This document shows positions 45,779 through 55,229 of a stretch of DNA of 64,000 nucleotides, one piece after another. The notes below the pieces were generated by a model, which did not search any database, had not been told where the DNA came from, and saw only the letters and a program-made list of their open reading frames with translations. Every line of letters begins with the position of its first letter. The stretch's first letter is position 1. The DNA is from Terrisporobacter glycolicus ATCC 14880 = DSM 1288 (GTDB lineage Bacteria; Bacillota; Clostridia; Peptostreptococcales; Peptostreptococcaceae), in the NCBI RefSeq assembly GCF_036812735.1, contig NZ_CP117523.1:3658001-3722000 (forward strand), written 5' to 3'. Made by a program: the position numbers and the translations under genes.

Positions 45779-48010
45779 ATGAACGCATGGCAAGGTTTTA
45801 AAACTGGAAGATGGACTAAAGAAATAGACGTTAGAGGATTTATTCAAGCTAACTACACTCCATACGAGGGAGACGCTTCTTTCTTAGCTGGTGCTACTGA
45901 AAACACTAAGCAATTATGGGACGAGGCAATGGAATTATTCAAAAAAGAAAGAGAAAATGGTGGAACTCTTGATGTTGACACTAAAACTGTTTCTGCAATA
46001 GATGCTTACGCACCTGGATATATAGATAAAGATAAAGAAACTATTGTAGGTTTACAAACTGATGCACCTTTAAAAAGAGCTATAATGCCTGAAGGTGGTA
46101 TAAGAATGGTTGAGTCTTCTTGTGAAGCTTACGGATTCAAATGTGACCCACAAGTAAGTGAAATATTCACTAAATACAGAAAAACTCATAACCAAGGTGT
46201 ATTCGATGCTTACACTGCTGAAATGAGAGCTGCTAGAAGATCTGGTATAATAACAGGACTTCCAGATGCTTACGGAAGAGGTAGAATAATAGGTGACTAC
46301 AGAAGAGTTGCTCTATACGGTGTTGATAGATTAATAGAAGACAAAATGGCGCAAAAAGACTCATTAGAAGTTTCTTGCATGGACGAAGATGTAATCAGAT
46401 TAAGAGAAGAAATATCTGATCAAATAAAAGCTTTACAAGCATTAAAAAGAATGGGTGAATCTTACGGATTCGACTTATCTAAGCCAGCTACTAACTCAAA
46501 AGAAGCTGTACAATGGTTATACTTCGGTTACTTAGCAGCTATAAAAGATCAAAATGGTGCTGCTATGTCAATAGGTAGAACTTCTACTTTCTTAGATATA
46601 TACTTCGAAAGAGATTTAGCTGCTGGAACTATAACTGAAGAAGAAGTTCAAGAATTAATGGACCATTTCGTAATGAAATTAAGAATGGTTAAATTCTTAA
46701 GAACTCCAGAATACAATGATTTATTCTCTGGTGACCCAACTTGGGTAACAGAATCAATAGGTGGACAAGGTATAGATGGTAGAACATTAGTTACTAAAAA
46801 CTCATTCAGAGTTTTAAACACTCTTTACACTATAGGACCTTCTCCAGAACCAAACTTAACTGTACTTTGGTCAAAAGATTTCCCACAAGGATTCAAAGAT
46901 TTCTGTTCTAAAGTATCTATAGATACAAGTTCAGTTCAATACGAAAATGATGACTTAATGAGACCTTACTGGGGAGACGATTACGGAATAGCATGTTGTG
47001 TATCTGCAATGAGAATAGGTAAACAAATGCAATTCTTCGGAGCTAGAGTAAACTTAGCTAAAACTTTATTATACGCTATAAACGGTGGAGTTGATGAAAA
47101 ATCTGGTGCTCAAGTAGGACCAAGATTCGAACCAATAACTTCAGAATACTTAGATTACGATGAAGTAATGGCTAGATTTGAGCCTTTCACTGATTGGTTA
47201 GCAAACTTATATGTAAATACATTAAATGTTATCCACTACATGCATGATAAGTACTCTTATGAAGCATTAGAAATGGCTTTACATGATAGAGACGTATTCA
47301 GAACAATGGCTTGTGGTATAGCTGGTTTATCAGTTGCTGCTGACTCATTATCTGCTATAAAACATGCTAAAGTTAGAACTATAAGAAACGAAGCTGGTGT
47401 AGCTGTTGATTTCGAAATAGAAGGAGATTATCCAAAATACGGAAACAACGATGATAGAGTTGATGATATAGCTGTATACTTAGTAGAAGATTTCATGAAC
47501 AAAATAAGAAAGAACAAAACTTACAGAAATTCTGTTCATACTCAATCTATATTAACAATAACTTCAAACGTTGTTTACGGTAAGAAAACTGGTAACACTC
47601 CATGTGGTAGAAGAGCTGGTGCTCCATTCGCTCCAGGAGCAAACCCAATGCACGGAAGAGATACTAACGGAGCTTTAGCTTCATTAGCATCAGTTGCTAA
47701 ATTACCATACGAGCATTCTCAAGATGGTATATCTAATACTTTCTCTATAGTACCAGGTGCTTTAGGAAAAGATATGAGTGAAAGAGTAACTAACCTTTCA
47801 TCAATGATGGACGGATACTTCACTGATGGAGCTCATCACTTAAACGTTAACGTATTTGATAGAGCTACTTTAGAAGATGCTATGGAACATCCAGAAAAAT
47901 ATCCTCAATTAACTATAAGAGTTTCAGGATACGCTGTTAACTTCATCAAATTAACTAAAGAACAACAATTAGATGTTATAAACAGAACATTCCACGGAAA
48001 AATGGCTTAA
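45779..48010 (+). CDS. pflB: Pyruvate formate-lyase (formate C-acetyltransferase)
   Basis: A 743-residue glycyl-radical enzyme that converts pyruvate and CoA to acetyl-CoA and formate. The catalytic pair is Cys406-Cys407 (GIACCVSAM) and the radical site is Gly717 in RVSGYAV near the C-terminus. The Cys-Cys pair separates it from other glycyl-radical enzymes such as choline or glycerol lyases. The codon bias is strong (TAC, TTC and AAC common, unlike neighbours), as for a highly expressed gene. Terminator follows; the activase is just downstream. Confidence 0.98.
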   Translation: MNAWQGFKTGRWTKEIDVRGFIQANYTPYEGDASFLAGATENTKQLWDEAMELFKKERENGGTLDVDTKTVSAIDAYAPGYIDKDKETIVGLQTDAPLKRAIMPEGGIRMVESSCEAYGFKCDPQVSEIFTKYRKTHNQGVFDAYTAEMRAARRSGIITGLPDAYGRGRIIGDYRRVALYGVDRLIEDKMAQKDSLEVSCMDEDVIRLREEISDQIKALQALKRMGESYGFDLSKPATNSKEAVQWLYFGYLAAIKDQNGAAMSIGRTSTFLDIYFERDLAAGTITEEEVQELMDHFVMKLRMVKFLRTPEYNDLFSGDPTWVTESIGGQGIDGRTLVTKNSFRVLNTLYTIGPSPEPNLTVLWSKDFPQGFKDFCSKVSIDTSSVQYENDDLMRPYWGDDYGIACCVSAMRIGKQMQFFGARVNLAKTLLYAINGGVDEKSGAQVGPRFEPITSEYLDYDEVMARFEPFTDWLANLYVNTLNVIHYMHDKYSYEALEMALHDRDVFRTMACGIAGLSVAADSLSAIKHAKVRTIRNEAGVAVDFEIEGDYPKYGNNDDRVDDIAVYLVEDFMNKIRKNKTYRNSVHTQSILTITSNVVYGKKTGNTPCGRRAGAPFAPGANPMHGRDTNGALASLASVAKLPYEHSQDGISNTFSIVPGALGKDMSERVTNLSSMMDGYFTDGAHHLNVNVFDRATLEDAMEHPEKYPQLTIRVSGYAVNFIKLTKEQQLDVINRTFHGKMA

Positions 48011-48032
48011 GCTTAATTGATAAAATACAAGT

Positions 48033-48066
48033 AAAAAGACTAAATTCATTTTAGTCTTTTTATTTT
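48033..48066 (+). terminator. Terminator after pflB
   Basis: AAAAGACTAAATTCATTTTAGTCTTTTTATTTT layout: an AAAAGACTAAA/TTTAGTCTTTT stem, then T-rich. It uncouples pflA, which probably also has its own promoter. Confidence 0.85.
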
Positions 48067-48281
48067 ACCCTTTTACTACAAAAAATCAATTTTTTTGGTA
48101 ATAATAATTAGAAAATTAACATGAAAAATCAAAACTTAAAAAGTCAAGATATAAAATATATGAAATCTTCTCATTTTATAGATTTATTTATGCAGTTAAT
48201 CTATAATCTTCTTATTTTTAAATTTTGTATACATATTCTTTATCTTTTTTAGTTTTAATAATTAATTTTACGAGGTGCAAT

Positions 48282-49022
48282 ATGACTAAAGGAAGAATCC
48301 ATTCAATAGAAACATTTGGAACAGTAGACGGACCCGGAATAAGAAGTATCTTATTTTTCCAAGGATGTCCATTAAGATGTAAATACTGCCATAACAGAGA
48401 TACTTGGGATACAAAAGGTGGAACTGAATATACAGCAGAAGAATTAATAGAAAATGTATCTAGATATTCTTCTTATTGGAAATCATCTGGTGGTGGAATA
48501 ACAGCATCTGGTGGTGAAGCTACTTTACAAGCAGATTTCCTTGCTGAATTATTTGCAAAAGCTAAAGAGAAAGATATTCATACTTGTTTAGATACTTCTG
48601 GTTTTGTTGATATAGAAAAAATCGAGAAAGTTCTTGATAACACTGACTTAGTACTACTTGATATAAAACATATAGATGAAGAAGAAGCTAAAAAATTAAC
48701 TGGTGTTGGTATAGAAAAAACTTTAAAATTAGCAAAACATTTAGATGAACGACATATACCAATTTGGTTAAGACATGTGTTAGTACCTGGGATAACAGAT
48801 AGTGAAGAAAACTTATCTAAAATTGGTGAGTTCGCTGCTTCTCTAAATAACATAGATAGATTAGAGATTTTACCATATCATACTATGGGTGTTCATAAAT
48901 GGGAAAACATGGGTATTGAATATGAATTAAAAGACGTTAGAGATGCCAATGCTGATGATGTGGCTAGAGCTGCTGAAATCATTGAAAAACACGGTGTTAA
49001 AGTATTCAATAGTAAAAAATAA
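48282..49022 (+). CDS. pflA: Pyruvate formate-lyase activating enzyme
   Basis: A 246-residue radical SAM enzyme that installs the glycyl radical on PflB. It has CPLRCKYC (Cx3Cx2C) near residue 27, the FGTVDGPGIR start block, GGGITASGGEAT and the PFL-AE-type LDIKHID. The start is ATG at 48282 behind GAGGTG; the upstream in-frame ATG adds a non-conserved hydrophobic leader and has no ribosome site. The usual length is about 245 residues. Confidence 0.96.
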   Translation: MTKGRIHSIETFGTVDGPGIRSILFFQGCPLRCKYCHNRDTWDTKGGTEYTAEELIENVSRYSSYWKSSGGGITASGGEATLQADFLAELFAKAKEKDIHTCLDTSGFVDIEKIEKVLDNTDLVLLDIKHIDEEEAKKLTGVGIEKTLKLAKHLDERHIPIWLRHVLVPGITDSEENLSKIGEFAASLNNIDRLEILPYHTMGVHKWENMGIEYELKDVRDANADDVARAAEIIEKHGVKVFNSKK

Positions 49023-49098
49023 TTAATACTATAAATATATTAACTATATAAATATTTGTATAAAATAACGAAAGAAGTCTTATTATAAGGCTTCTTTT

Positions 49099-49464
49099 TT
49101 AAATTAAAAACTTACCAACTAATACTCCAACTAAACTTAAAAATAAATTCAAAATTATATTAAGAATTGCCAAAACAAATTTTCCTCCATCCATTAAAGC
49201 TATTGTTTCATAGCTAAATGTAGAAAATGTAGTTAATCCTCCCATAAAACCTGTTGTTAAAAATAGTTTCAAATGTGGTGATATCAAATCTGTTTTTATA
49301 CTAATTTCCATAATAAAACCTATTAATAAACCACCTAAAATATTTGCTATCAGCGTGCCTATAGGTATCTTAGATAAAAATAATTTTGAAGCATAAATTG
49401 ATATTAAATATCTAAAAATAGCGCCTATGAATCCACCTATTCCTATGCATAAAATATTAATCAC
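49099..49464 (-). CDS. crcB: Fluoride channel (CrcB/Fluc)
   Basis: A 121-residue four-helix fluoride exporter that works as a dual-topology dimer. It has the start block GIGGFIGAIFRYL, the central GTLIANILGGLLIGF and TTGFMGGLTTFSTFSYE, with the phenylalanines lining the pore. The start is GTG at 49464, seven bases after GGGAG. Many Gram-positives carry two adjacent crcB genes; only one is here, and no fluoride riboswitch is visible upstream. Confidence 0.93.
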   Translation of the reverse strand: MINILCIGIGGFIGAIFRYLISIYASKLFLSKIPIGTLIANILGGLLIGFIMEISIKTDLISPHLKLFLTTGFMGGLTTFSTFSYETIALMDGGKFVLAILNIILNLFLSLVGVLVGKFLI

Positions 49465-49510
49465 TATTCTTCTCCCTTTTACAGTCTTATAAGTCAATTT
49501 ATTTATAAAT

Positions 49511-49549
49511 AAAAAAGCCTTAGATATAATATTATCTAAGACTTTTATT
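49511..49549 (-). terminator. Terminator upstream of crcB
   Basis: AGTCTTAGATA/TATCTAAGGCT hairpin with TTTTTT on the minus strand, ending a transcript that comes from the thiI side. Confidence 0.75.
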
Positions 49550-49601
49550 TCTATTATTATTTTTTTAATATAACTACATTATTTATTGTGTTTTGTACAA
49601 T

Positions 49602-49637
49602 AAAAAGTGGAGTGTACCCTATTCACTCCACTTTTTT
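49602..49637. terminator. Strong hairpin terminator downstream of thiI
   Basis: AAAAAGTGGAGTG/CACTCCACTTTTT stem around a nine-base loop, with T runs on both strands. It is the second of two terminators within 130 bases. Confidence 0.85.
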
Positions 49638-49814
49638 CACTACAAACACTTCAATTATTTTGGAAATATTTTCGGCCAATTTATATTATTTCCAAATACC
49701 AAATACCAAAACATCTACTCATTAATGTTTTATAAGTTAATATTATCATATACATTTCATTATTACAGTATACTTTTTTTACATGAAAAGTATAATATAG
49801 TATTACTACTTTTT
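49638..49814 (-). other. Gap between thiI and the double terminator
   Basis: No gene in this 177-base stretch. On the minus strand it shows a TTTGGTATTTGGTATTTGG direct repeat next to a GGAAATA/TATTTCC hairpin (49651-49695), ahead of the terminator at 49602. It could be an extended 3' UTR of thiI or a small RNA; I see no clear promoter. Confidence 0.3.
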
Positions 49815-51011
49815 TTAGAATTCTATAACTTCCACTTCCATATTAGCTATGGCATCTTCTATTAACTTTTCAACATCTAGCGCTTTTTCTGAATCCTCTA
49901 TTCTCTCTAATCTAGGCTTAGTTACAGGCTTCTTAGGAGCAAACACTGAACAACAATCTTCTTCCGGTATTATCGATGTTTCAAAAGTATCTATTTTCTT
50001 AGCTATATCTATTATTTCAGTCTTGTCCATAGCTATAAGCGGTCTAAACACTGGTAAGCTTACAGACGCGTTTGTACAAGTTAGTCCTTGTATAGTTTGA
50101 GATGCAACTTGTCCTATACTTTCTCCTGTTATTAAAGCATCACAATTTCTTTGAACTCCAACTCTTTCAGCTATTCTCATCATAAATCTTCTTGAGATTA
50201 TAGTCATTTCTTCATCTCTACAATTCAAACCTACAGCTTTTTGTATTTCAAGTAAATTAATTTTGTGAAGTCTTACTTTTCCAACATATTTAGCTAATAT
50301 TCTTGCTAAATCTTTTACTTTCTCTTGTGATTTTTCACTTGTGAAAGGATATGTGTGGAAATGTATAGCTTCTACTTCCATACCTCTTTTCGCGACCATC
50401 CATGTAGCAACTGGTGAATCTATTCCCCCTGATAATAAAGACATAGCTTTACCATTAGTTCCTATTGGAAGTCCTCCATAACCTGGGACAGTATCACTGT
50501 AAACTACTACGTTACTTTCTCTAAGTTCACATTTAATTTTAACTTCAGGCTTATGCATCTCTGCAGTTATTCTATCTCCTACTTTAGATAGTAAATATCC
50601 ACCTATATCCATACTCATATCTTGAGAAGTTAATCTAAACGATTTATCTCCTCTTCTACTTTCTACTTTAAATGTTTTAGCTCCACTTGCTATTTTATCT
50701 TCTAAAACTATAAGAGCAGTTTCCTTTAATTTTTCGTAAGCTGCTTCTACATCCTCGTCATTATTTCTAAGAACTTTCACAGCTGGACATACTCCAACTA
50801 CCCCAAAAACCTTTTTAACCTCTTCACAAACTTCTTCAAATTCATAATCAGCTAAATCAACATATACTCTTCCATATTCTTTGTATACATTAAATGTGCC
50901 CATTGACTTTAACATATTTTTTATATTTTTTATTAATTTATTTTCAAAAATATATCTATTCTTTCCTTTTACTCCTATTTCTCCGTACTTAACTATAATT
51001 GAATTATACAT
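49815..51011 (-). CDS. thiI: tRNA 4-thiouridine synthase ThiI
   Basis: A 398-residue enzyme that thiolates U8 of tRNA and can feed thiamine thiazole synthesis. An N-terminal ferredoxin-like/THUMP part (1-165) is followed by the PP-loop ATPase with [12 protein letters not shown]. There is no C-terminal rhodanese domain; this is the short Bacillus-type ThiI that takes sulfur directly from a dedicated cysteine desulfurase, and that gene lies 13 bases upstream. Confidence 0.96.
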   Translation of the reverse strand: MYNSIIVKYGEIGVKGKNRYIFENKLIKNIKNMLKSMGTFNVYKEYGRVYVDLADYEFEEVCEEVKKVFGVVGVCPAVKVLRNNDEDVEAAYEKLKETALIVLEDKIASGAKTFKVESRRGDKSFRLTSQDMSMDIGGYLLSKVGDRITAEMHKPEVKIKCELRESNVVVYSDTVPGYGGLPIGTNGKAMSLLSGGIDSPVATWMVAKRGMEVEAIHFHTYPFTSEKSQEKVKDLARILAKYVGKVRLHKINLLEIQKAVGLNCRDEEMTIISRRFMMRIAERVGVQRNCDALITGESIGQVASQTIQGLTCTNASVSLPVFRPLIAMDKTEIIDIAKKIDTFETSIIPEEDCCSVFAPKKPVTKPRLERIEDSEKALDVEKLIEDAIANMEVEVIEF

Positions 51012-51024
51012 ATTTCACCTCTTA

Positions 51025-52176
51025 TTATCGTCTTTTTATTATCATTCTTAGGTCACGTATTGAGTCTTTCAATACTTTTACAGTTTCTAAAATTTCTTCT
51101 TCTGTATTAAAATCTGATAAACTAAATCTTACTGCACCTTCTATTTCTTCTGGTTTAAGCTTAATTGCATTTAGTACATGGCTTCCTTTCTTCTTAGAAG
51201 AACATGCTGAGCCTGTAGACACAAAAATATTTTTTTGTTCTAAGAAGTGAAGTAAAACTTCTCCTCTTATATTTTCAAAAGAAACATTTAATATGTGACA
51301 AACTCCATCTTCTGGCGAATTTACTTTTACACCATCTATATTTTTTAATATTTCTTCTTTTAATAATACTTTTAAATTTTGTATTTTGTTAATTTTACTA
51401 TCTAAATCTTTATTCATTATTTCTACTGCTTTTCCTAAACCATAAATTCCTGGCACGTTTTCAGTTCCTGATCTCACACTAGATTCTTGGCCTCCACCAG
51501 TTATAATAGGTTTTAGTTTACTATTTTCCTTAATATACATAAATCCTATTCCTTTTGGTCCGTGGAACTTATGGCCACTTACTGTCATAAAATCAATATT
51601 ATATTTAGTTGGTCTAAATTTGATCTTTGTGTAAGACTGAACACAGTCCACATGGAAGTATATTTTTTGTTCTAAAGTCTTTAGATATTTTCCTATTTCT
51701 TCAATTGGTTGAATACTTCCTATTTCATTGTTAACGTGCATTGTAGAAATTAATATAGTAGAGGGCTTTATTGCCTTTTTTACATCTTCTACACTTATTT
51801 TCCCACTTTTATCAACTTCTAATAGTGTTATTTCAAATCCTTCTTTTTCTAAATCAGCTAATGTACTTAGTACCGATGGATGCTCTATATTAGTAGATAT
51901 TATATGATTTTTTGTTTTTCTAAAATTATAAGCAACTCCTCTAATAATTGTATTATTAGACTCCGTTCCTCCTGATGTGAAAAATATTTCTTTATCCTTC
52001 GCACCTAAACTCCTAGATATATTTTGTCTTATTTCTTTAATCTTTCTGTCTACTTCTATTCCTTTTTTATGTAATGAAGAAGGATTCCCGTATTCTGTAG
52101 TAAGAGCTTTCACCATTTCTTCTACTACCTCTTCATAAGGTTTTGTAGTTGCACTATTATCTAAATAAATTTCCAT
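51025..52176 (-). CDS. Cysteine desulfurase (NifS-type, ThiI partner)
   Basis: A 383-residue PLP enzyme that releases sulfur from cysteine. It has the start block YLDNSATTKP, the PLP lysine in VSGHKFHGPKGIG, and the active-site cysteine in TGSACSSKKKGSH. Pairing with thiI matches the NifZ-ThiI sulfur relay for 4-thiouridine. Separate roles in Fe-S assembly cannot be excluded, but no scaffold gene is nearby. Confidence 0.95.
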   Translation of the reverse strand: MEIYLDNSATTKPYEEVVEEMVKALTTEYGNPSSLHKKGIEVDRKIKEIRQNISRSLGAKDKEIFFTSGGTESNNTIIRGVAYNFRKTKNHIISTNIEHPSVLSTLADLEKEGFEITLLEVDKSGKISVEDVKKAIKPSTILISTMHVNNEIGSIQPIEEIGKYLKTLEQKIYFHVDCVQSYTKIKFRPTKYNIDFMTVSGHKFHGPKGIGFMYIKENSKLKPIITGGGQESSVRSGTENVPGIYGLGKAVEIMNKDLDSKINKIQNLKVLLKEEILKNIDGVKVNSPEDGVCHILNVSFENIRGEVLLHFLEQKNIFVSTGSACSSKKKGSHVLNAIKLKPEEIEGAVRFSLSDFNTEEEILETVKVLKDSIRDLRMIIKRR

Positions 52177-52391
52177 TTACTACACCGTCCTATTATATTT
52201 TTTTATTAATATATCCATCAATTATGTACTTTAATTAATTCGTCAAAAATATCAGCATTTTTTATTATACCATTTTTAGACCTATTTTTTAATCTTATAG
52301 TATAAAGTTTTACAAATACATATTAATTATATTAACATTTTAGGCTATAAATATAATCAAAAAAATTTTCTAAAAAATTTGTAAAATTATG
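52177..52391. other. Gap between cysteine desulfurase and the small RNA candidate
   Basis: AT-rich, no coding signal. It should hold the minus-strand promoter for the desulfurase-thiI unit. I see nothing else distinct. Confidence 0.4.
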
Positions 52392-52420
52392 TTGCATTTT
52401 TTGTCGAATATTGCTATTAT
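52392..52420 (+). promoter_or_regulatory. Promoter of the candidate small RNA
   Basis: TTGCAT (52392-52397), a 17-base spacer and TATTAT (52415-52420). The expected start is near 52427, and no open frame or ribosome site follows. Confidence 0.6.
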
Positions 52421-52426
52421 ATATAA

Positions 52427-52562
52427 GTAGTTATCCCCTTGATAACCCAATTAAAGTTTCTATTCAAATACCCCTTTTTATGAATAGATATATATTATGT
52501 CTAAGACGAATTAGATTTAATTTATCAGAATAAAAAAAAGAGCTTCCCCGGCTCTTTTTTTT
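52427..52562 (+). ncRNA. Candidate small RNA with three C-rich hairpin loops
   Basis: A roughly 136-base transcript is predicted between the promoter at 52392-52420 and a strong terminator. Hairpins: GTTATC/GATAAC (52430-52446), TCTATTCA/TGAATAGA (52459-52488), TCTAA/TTAGA (52500-52515) and the terminator AAGAGC/GCTCTT (52538-52556) with a T run. The first, second and terminator hairpins each present a CCCC tract in or at the loop, notable in such AT-rich DNA. C-rich loops in Gram-positive small RNAs pair with Shine-Dalgarno sequences. No protein is encoded. The call is structural only. Confidence 0.55.
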
Positions 52563-52626
52563 GTGTTTAATTTTAAAGTAAAATACTGAAATTTCTTTAA
52601 AAATAATAATTTTTAGTTTATATTTT

Positions 52627-52635
52627 TGGTATAAT
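52627..52635 (+). promoter_or_regulatory. Extended -10 of the asparaginase gene
   Basis: TGGTATAAT is a good extended -10 about 34 bases upstream of the ansA start. A -35 is not clear. Confidence 0.5.
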
Positions 52636-52668
52636 TAAAGTAGTATTTAAATTCAAGGAGGTAATATT

Positions 52669-53664
52669 ATGTCTACTAAAAAAAAGGTAGGTATCCTATT
52701 TACTGGTGGAACTATATCTATGACAATAGATAAAGAAATCGGTGCAAATGTACCATCTTTATCAGGAGAACAAATAATGTCTATGGCAACTAATGTTAAA
52801 GATGTTGCTGATTTTGAAATAAAAGACTTTGACGAAATTCCAGGACCTCATATGACACCTGAAAAACTAGTTCAATTAAAATCTGCTATTTTAGAATTAT
52901 TAGATAGAGAAGATATATGTGGCGTTGTAATAACTCATGGTACGGATAGTTTAGAAGAAACTGCTTATTTCTTAGATTTAATAATTGATCATGAAAAACC
53001 TGTTATAGTTACAGGAGCTATGAGAAGTAGTTCTGAACTTGGATATGATGGATCAAACAACTTATCATCAGCTATTTGTGTTGCTATATCAGAAAATGCG
53101 AAAAATAAAGGTGTTCTTGTTGTATTAAACAACGAAGTATTATTAGCGTCTGAAGCAACTAAAACAGATACTATGGCTCTAAATACTTTCCAATCACCTG
53201 GTAAAGGTTCTTTAGGTATAGTTGATAGTAACGAGCTTTTACTATTTAAAAATGTGGCATCTAGGACTTTTATTGATACTGATAAAGTAGAGACCAAAGT
53301 TGCCCTATTCAAATCAGGAATAGGAATGGATTACATTTTTATAAATCATGCTGTAGATATGGGATACAAAGGTATCATAATAGAAGCAATGGGAAGAGGA
53401 AATGTACCTCCATTAATGTATGAAGGTGTTAAGTATGCCAGAGAAAAAGGAGTTATTGTTGTTATAACTTCTAGATGTTCAACTGGTAGAGTGTATGATT
53501 CTTATGGGTATTTAGGGTCAGGAAGAGATTTAAGAAATTTAGGGTGTATCTTCGCTGGTGACCTGAACGGACATAAATCAAGAATCAAATTAATGTTAGC
53601 ATTAGGTAAAACTAATAATCTTGATGAGCTTAAAGACTATTTCGAAAAAGGAATATATTATTAA
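52669..53664 (+). CDS. ansA: Asparaginase (type I, cytoplasmic)
   Basis: A 331-residue asparaginase that converts asparagine to aspartate and ammonia. It has the first catalytic threonine in FTGGTISM and the second in VITHGTDSLEETAYFLDL. There is no signal peptide, so it is the cytoplasmic AnsA type. AAGGAGG precedes the ATG. It is monocistronic, converging on the ABC transporter operon at a shared terminator. Confidence 0.93.
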   Translation: MSTKKKVGILFTGGTISMTIDKEIGANVPSLSGEQIMSMATNVKDVADFEIKDFDEIPGPHMTPEKLVQLKSAILELLDREDICGVVITHGTDSLEETAYFLDLIIDHEKPVIVTGAMRSSSELGYDGSNNLSSAICVAISENAKNKGVLVVLNNEVLLASEATKTDTMALNTFQSPGKGSLGIVDSNELLLFKNVASRTFIDTDKVETKVALFKSGIGMDYIFINHAVDMGYKGIIIEAMGRGNVPPLMYEGVKYAREKGVIVVITSRCSTGRVYDSYGYLGSGRDLRNLGCIFAGDLNGHKSRIKLMLALGKTNNLDELKDYFEKGIYY

Positions 53665-53740
53665 GATTATTTAATTTATAAAAAAATTTAGTATTATCCA
53701 ATTAAATTACGATAATATTATATACCTTCTTTATTACAAT

Positions 53741-53773
53741 AAAAAACTTCCAGATTATCTCTGGAAGTTTTTT
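53741..53773. terminator. Bidirectional terminator between ansA and the ABC operon
   Basis: AAAAAACTTCCAGA/TCTGGAAGTTTTTT hairpin. Confidence 0.95.
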
Positions 53774-53785
53774 GTTGTAATGTAT

Positions 53786-54508
53786 TTATAAAACTTTAGC
53801 TAAAAATTCTTTTGTTCTTTCATTAACAGGATTATTAAATACATTTTCCGGTGTATTCTCTTCTATTATTTTTCCACCATCTACAAATATAACTCTGTCT
53901 GCTACTTCTTTTGCAAATCCCATTTCATGAGTGACTATTGCCATGGTCATTCCTTCATCAGCTAACTCCTTTATAACATCGAGAACTTCTTTTACCATTT
54001 CTGGATCCAGTGCTGATGTGGGCTCATCAAATAACATCATGTCAGGCTCCATTGCCAAAGCTCTAGCTATGGCGATTCTTTGTTTTTGACCACCTGATAG
54101 TTGGGATGGATATGCATCTTTTTTATCTAGTAATCCTACTCTTTTTAGCAGCATCTGAGCCTTTTCATTTGCCTCTTCTTTACTTATTTTTTTTATTTTA
54201 ATGGGGGCTAAAGTTATATTATCTAAAACAGTCATATGAGGAAATAAGTTGAAATTTTGAAAAACCATTCCTATATTTTGTCTTACTTCATCAATATTAA
54301 CTTTCTCACCTGTTATATTTTTTCCTTCAAATATTATTTCACCTTCAGTAGGTTCCTCAAGTAAATTCATACATCTAAGTACTGTACTTTTTCCTGATCC
54401 ACTGGGACCTACTATAGCAACTATTTCACCTTTATCAATTTGTAAATCTATGCCTTTAAGCACATGCAAATTTCCGAAATATTTATGCAAATTATTTATT
54501 TTTATCAT
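53786..54508 (-). CDS. Amino acid ABC transporter ATP-binding protein
   Basis: A 240-residue polar-amino-acid-type ABC ATPase (GlnQ/ArtM group). Walker [10 protein letters not shown] loop [12 protein letters not shown], signature LSGGQKQR, Walker [13 protein letters not shown] and the switch histidine in VTHEM are intact. It is the last gene of a binding-protein, permease, ATPase operon that follows a T-box leader. Confidence 0.95.
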   Translation of the reverse strand: MIKINNLHKYFGNLHVLKGIDLQIDKGEIVAIVGPSGSGKSTVLRCMNLLEEPTEGEIIFEGKNITGEKVNIDEVRQNIGMVFQNFNLFPHMTVLDNITLAPIKIKKISKEEANEKAQMLLKRVGLLDKKDAYPSQLSGGQKQRIAIARALAMEPDMMLFDEPTSALDPEMVKEVLDVIKELADEGMTMAIVTHEMGFAKEVADRVIFVDGGKIIEENTPENVFNNPVNERTKEFLAKVL

Positions 54509-54532
54509 ATCATCACTTTCCCTTATATTATT

Positions 54533-55204
54533 CTAGTTTGACTGAGCTAGCTTTTTCTCTAATATACCTACTAATTTAGATAATACAGATGTTATCACAA
54601 GGTATGTAGCTGCTGCTACTAAATAAGGTTCCATTGGACTATAAATTGCTGTAACTACTATACCCGCTTTAAACATCAGCTCTTGAGTTCCTATAACAGA
54701 AAGTACTGCTGATTCTTTTACTAATGTAATAAACTCATTTGCTAAGGCTGGCAATACATTCTTTATAGCTTGTGGAACTATTATAAACCTCATTGTATCT
54801 TTATATCCTAGACCTAGTGATCTACTAGCCTCCATTTGTCCCTTATCAACAGATTGTATCCCTGATCTTAATATTTCAGCCACATAAGCACTTGAATTTA
54901 TAGATAATGCAAATGCACCCGCTATAAATTTAGAAGATATAGGACCTACATCAGGAAAGTCAAATCCTAATTGCGGAAATCCATAATAAATAATATATAT
55001 TTGCACAAATAACGGTGTACCTCTAAGAATTTGAACATATGCACTTGATATAAATTTTAATATCTTAACTTTAGACATTTTCATTAGACAAATCAATAAA
55101 CCAAGAATAAAACCTATGATTAATGAGACCATAGATACTAATATAGTATACTCTGCTCCTTTGACTATTAATCCATAGTATCCACTTAATTTACTAAAAT
55201 CCAT
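54533..55204 (-). CDS. Amino acid ABC transporter permease
   Basis: A 223-residue HisM/ArtQ-type permease with about five helices. It has the TIGR01726-like start (YYGLIVKGAEYTILVSMVSL), RGTPLFVQIYIIYYG and the EAA loop EASRSLGLGYKDTMRFIIVPQA that contacts the ATPase. One permease gene suggests a homodimer. It is 24-25 bases from both neighbours, so one operon. Confidence 0.94.
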   Translation of the reverse strand: MDFSKLSGYYGLIVKGAEYTILVSMVSLIIGFILGLLICLMKMSKVKILKFISSAYVQILRGTPLFVQIYIIYYGFPQLGFDFPDVGPISSKFIAGAFALSINSSAYVAEILRSGIQSVDKGQMEASRSLGLGYKDTMRFIIVPQAIKNVLPALANEFITLVKESAVLSVIGTQELMFKAGIVVTAIYSPMEPYLVAAATYLVITSVLSKLVGILEKKLAQSN

Positions 55205-55229
55205 ATAACCATCTCCTAATTACTGTCTA

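Noticed and set aside
49465-49600. Fluoride riboswitch upstream of crcB
   Set aside because: No GGNGAUGG-type start or downstream conserved loop; the sequence is an AT-rich terminator region.
49593-49865. 90-residue plus-strand open frame
   Set aside because: It is rich in F, Y, I and H from AT-rich DNA, runs across two terminators and into the 3' end of thiI, and has no ribosome site.
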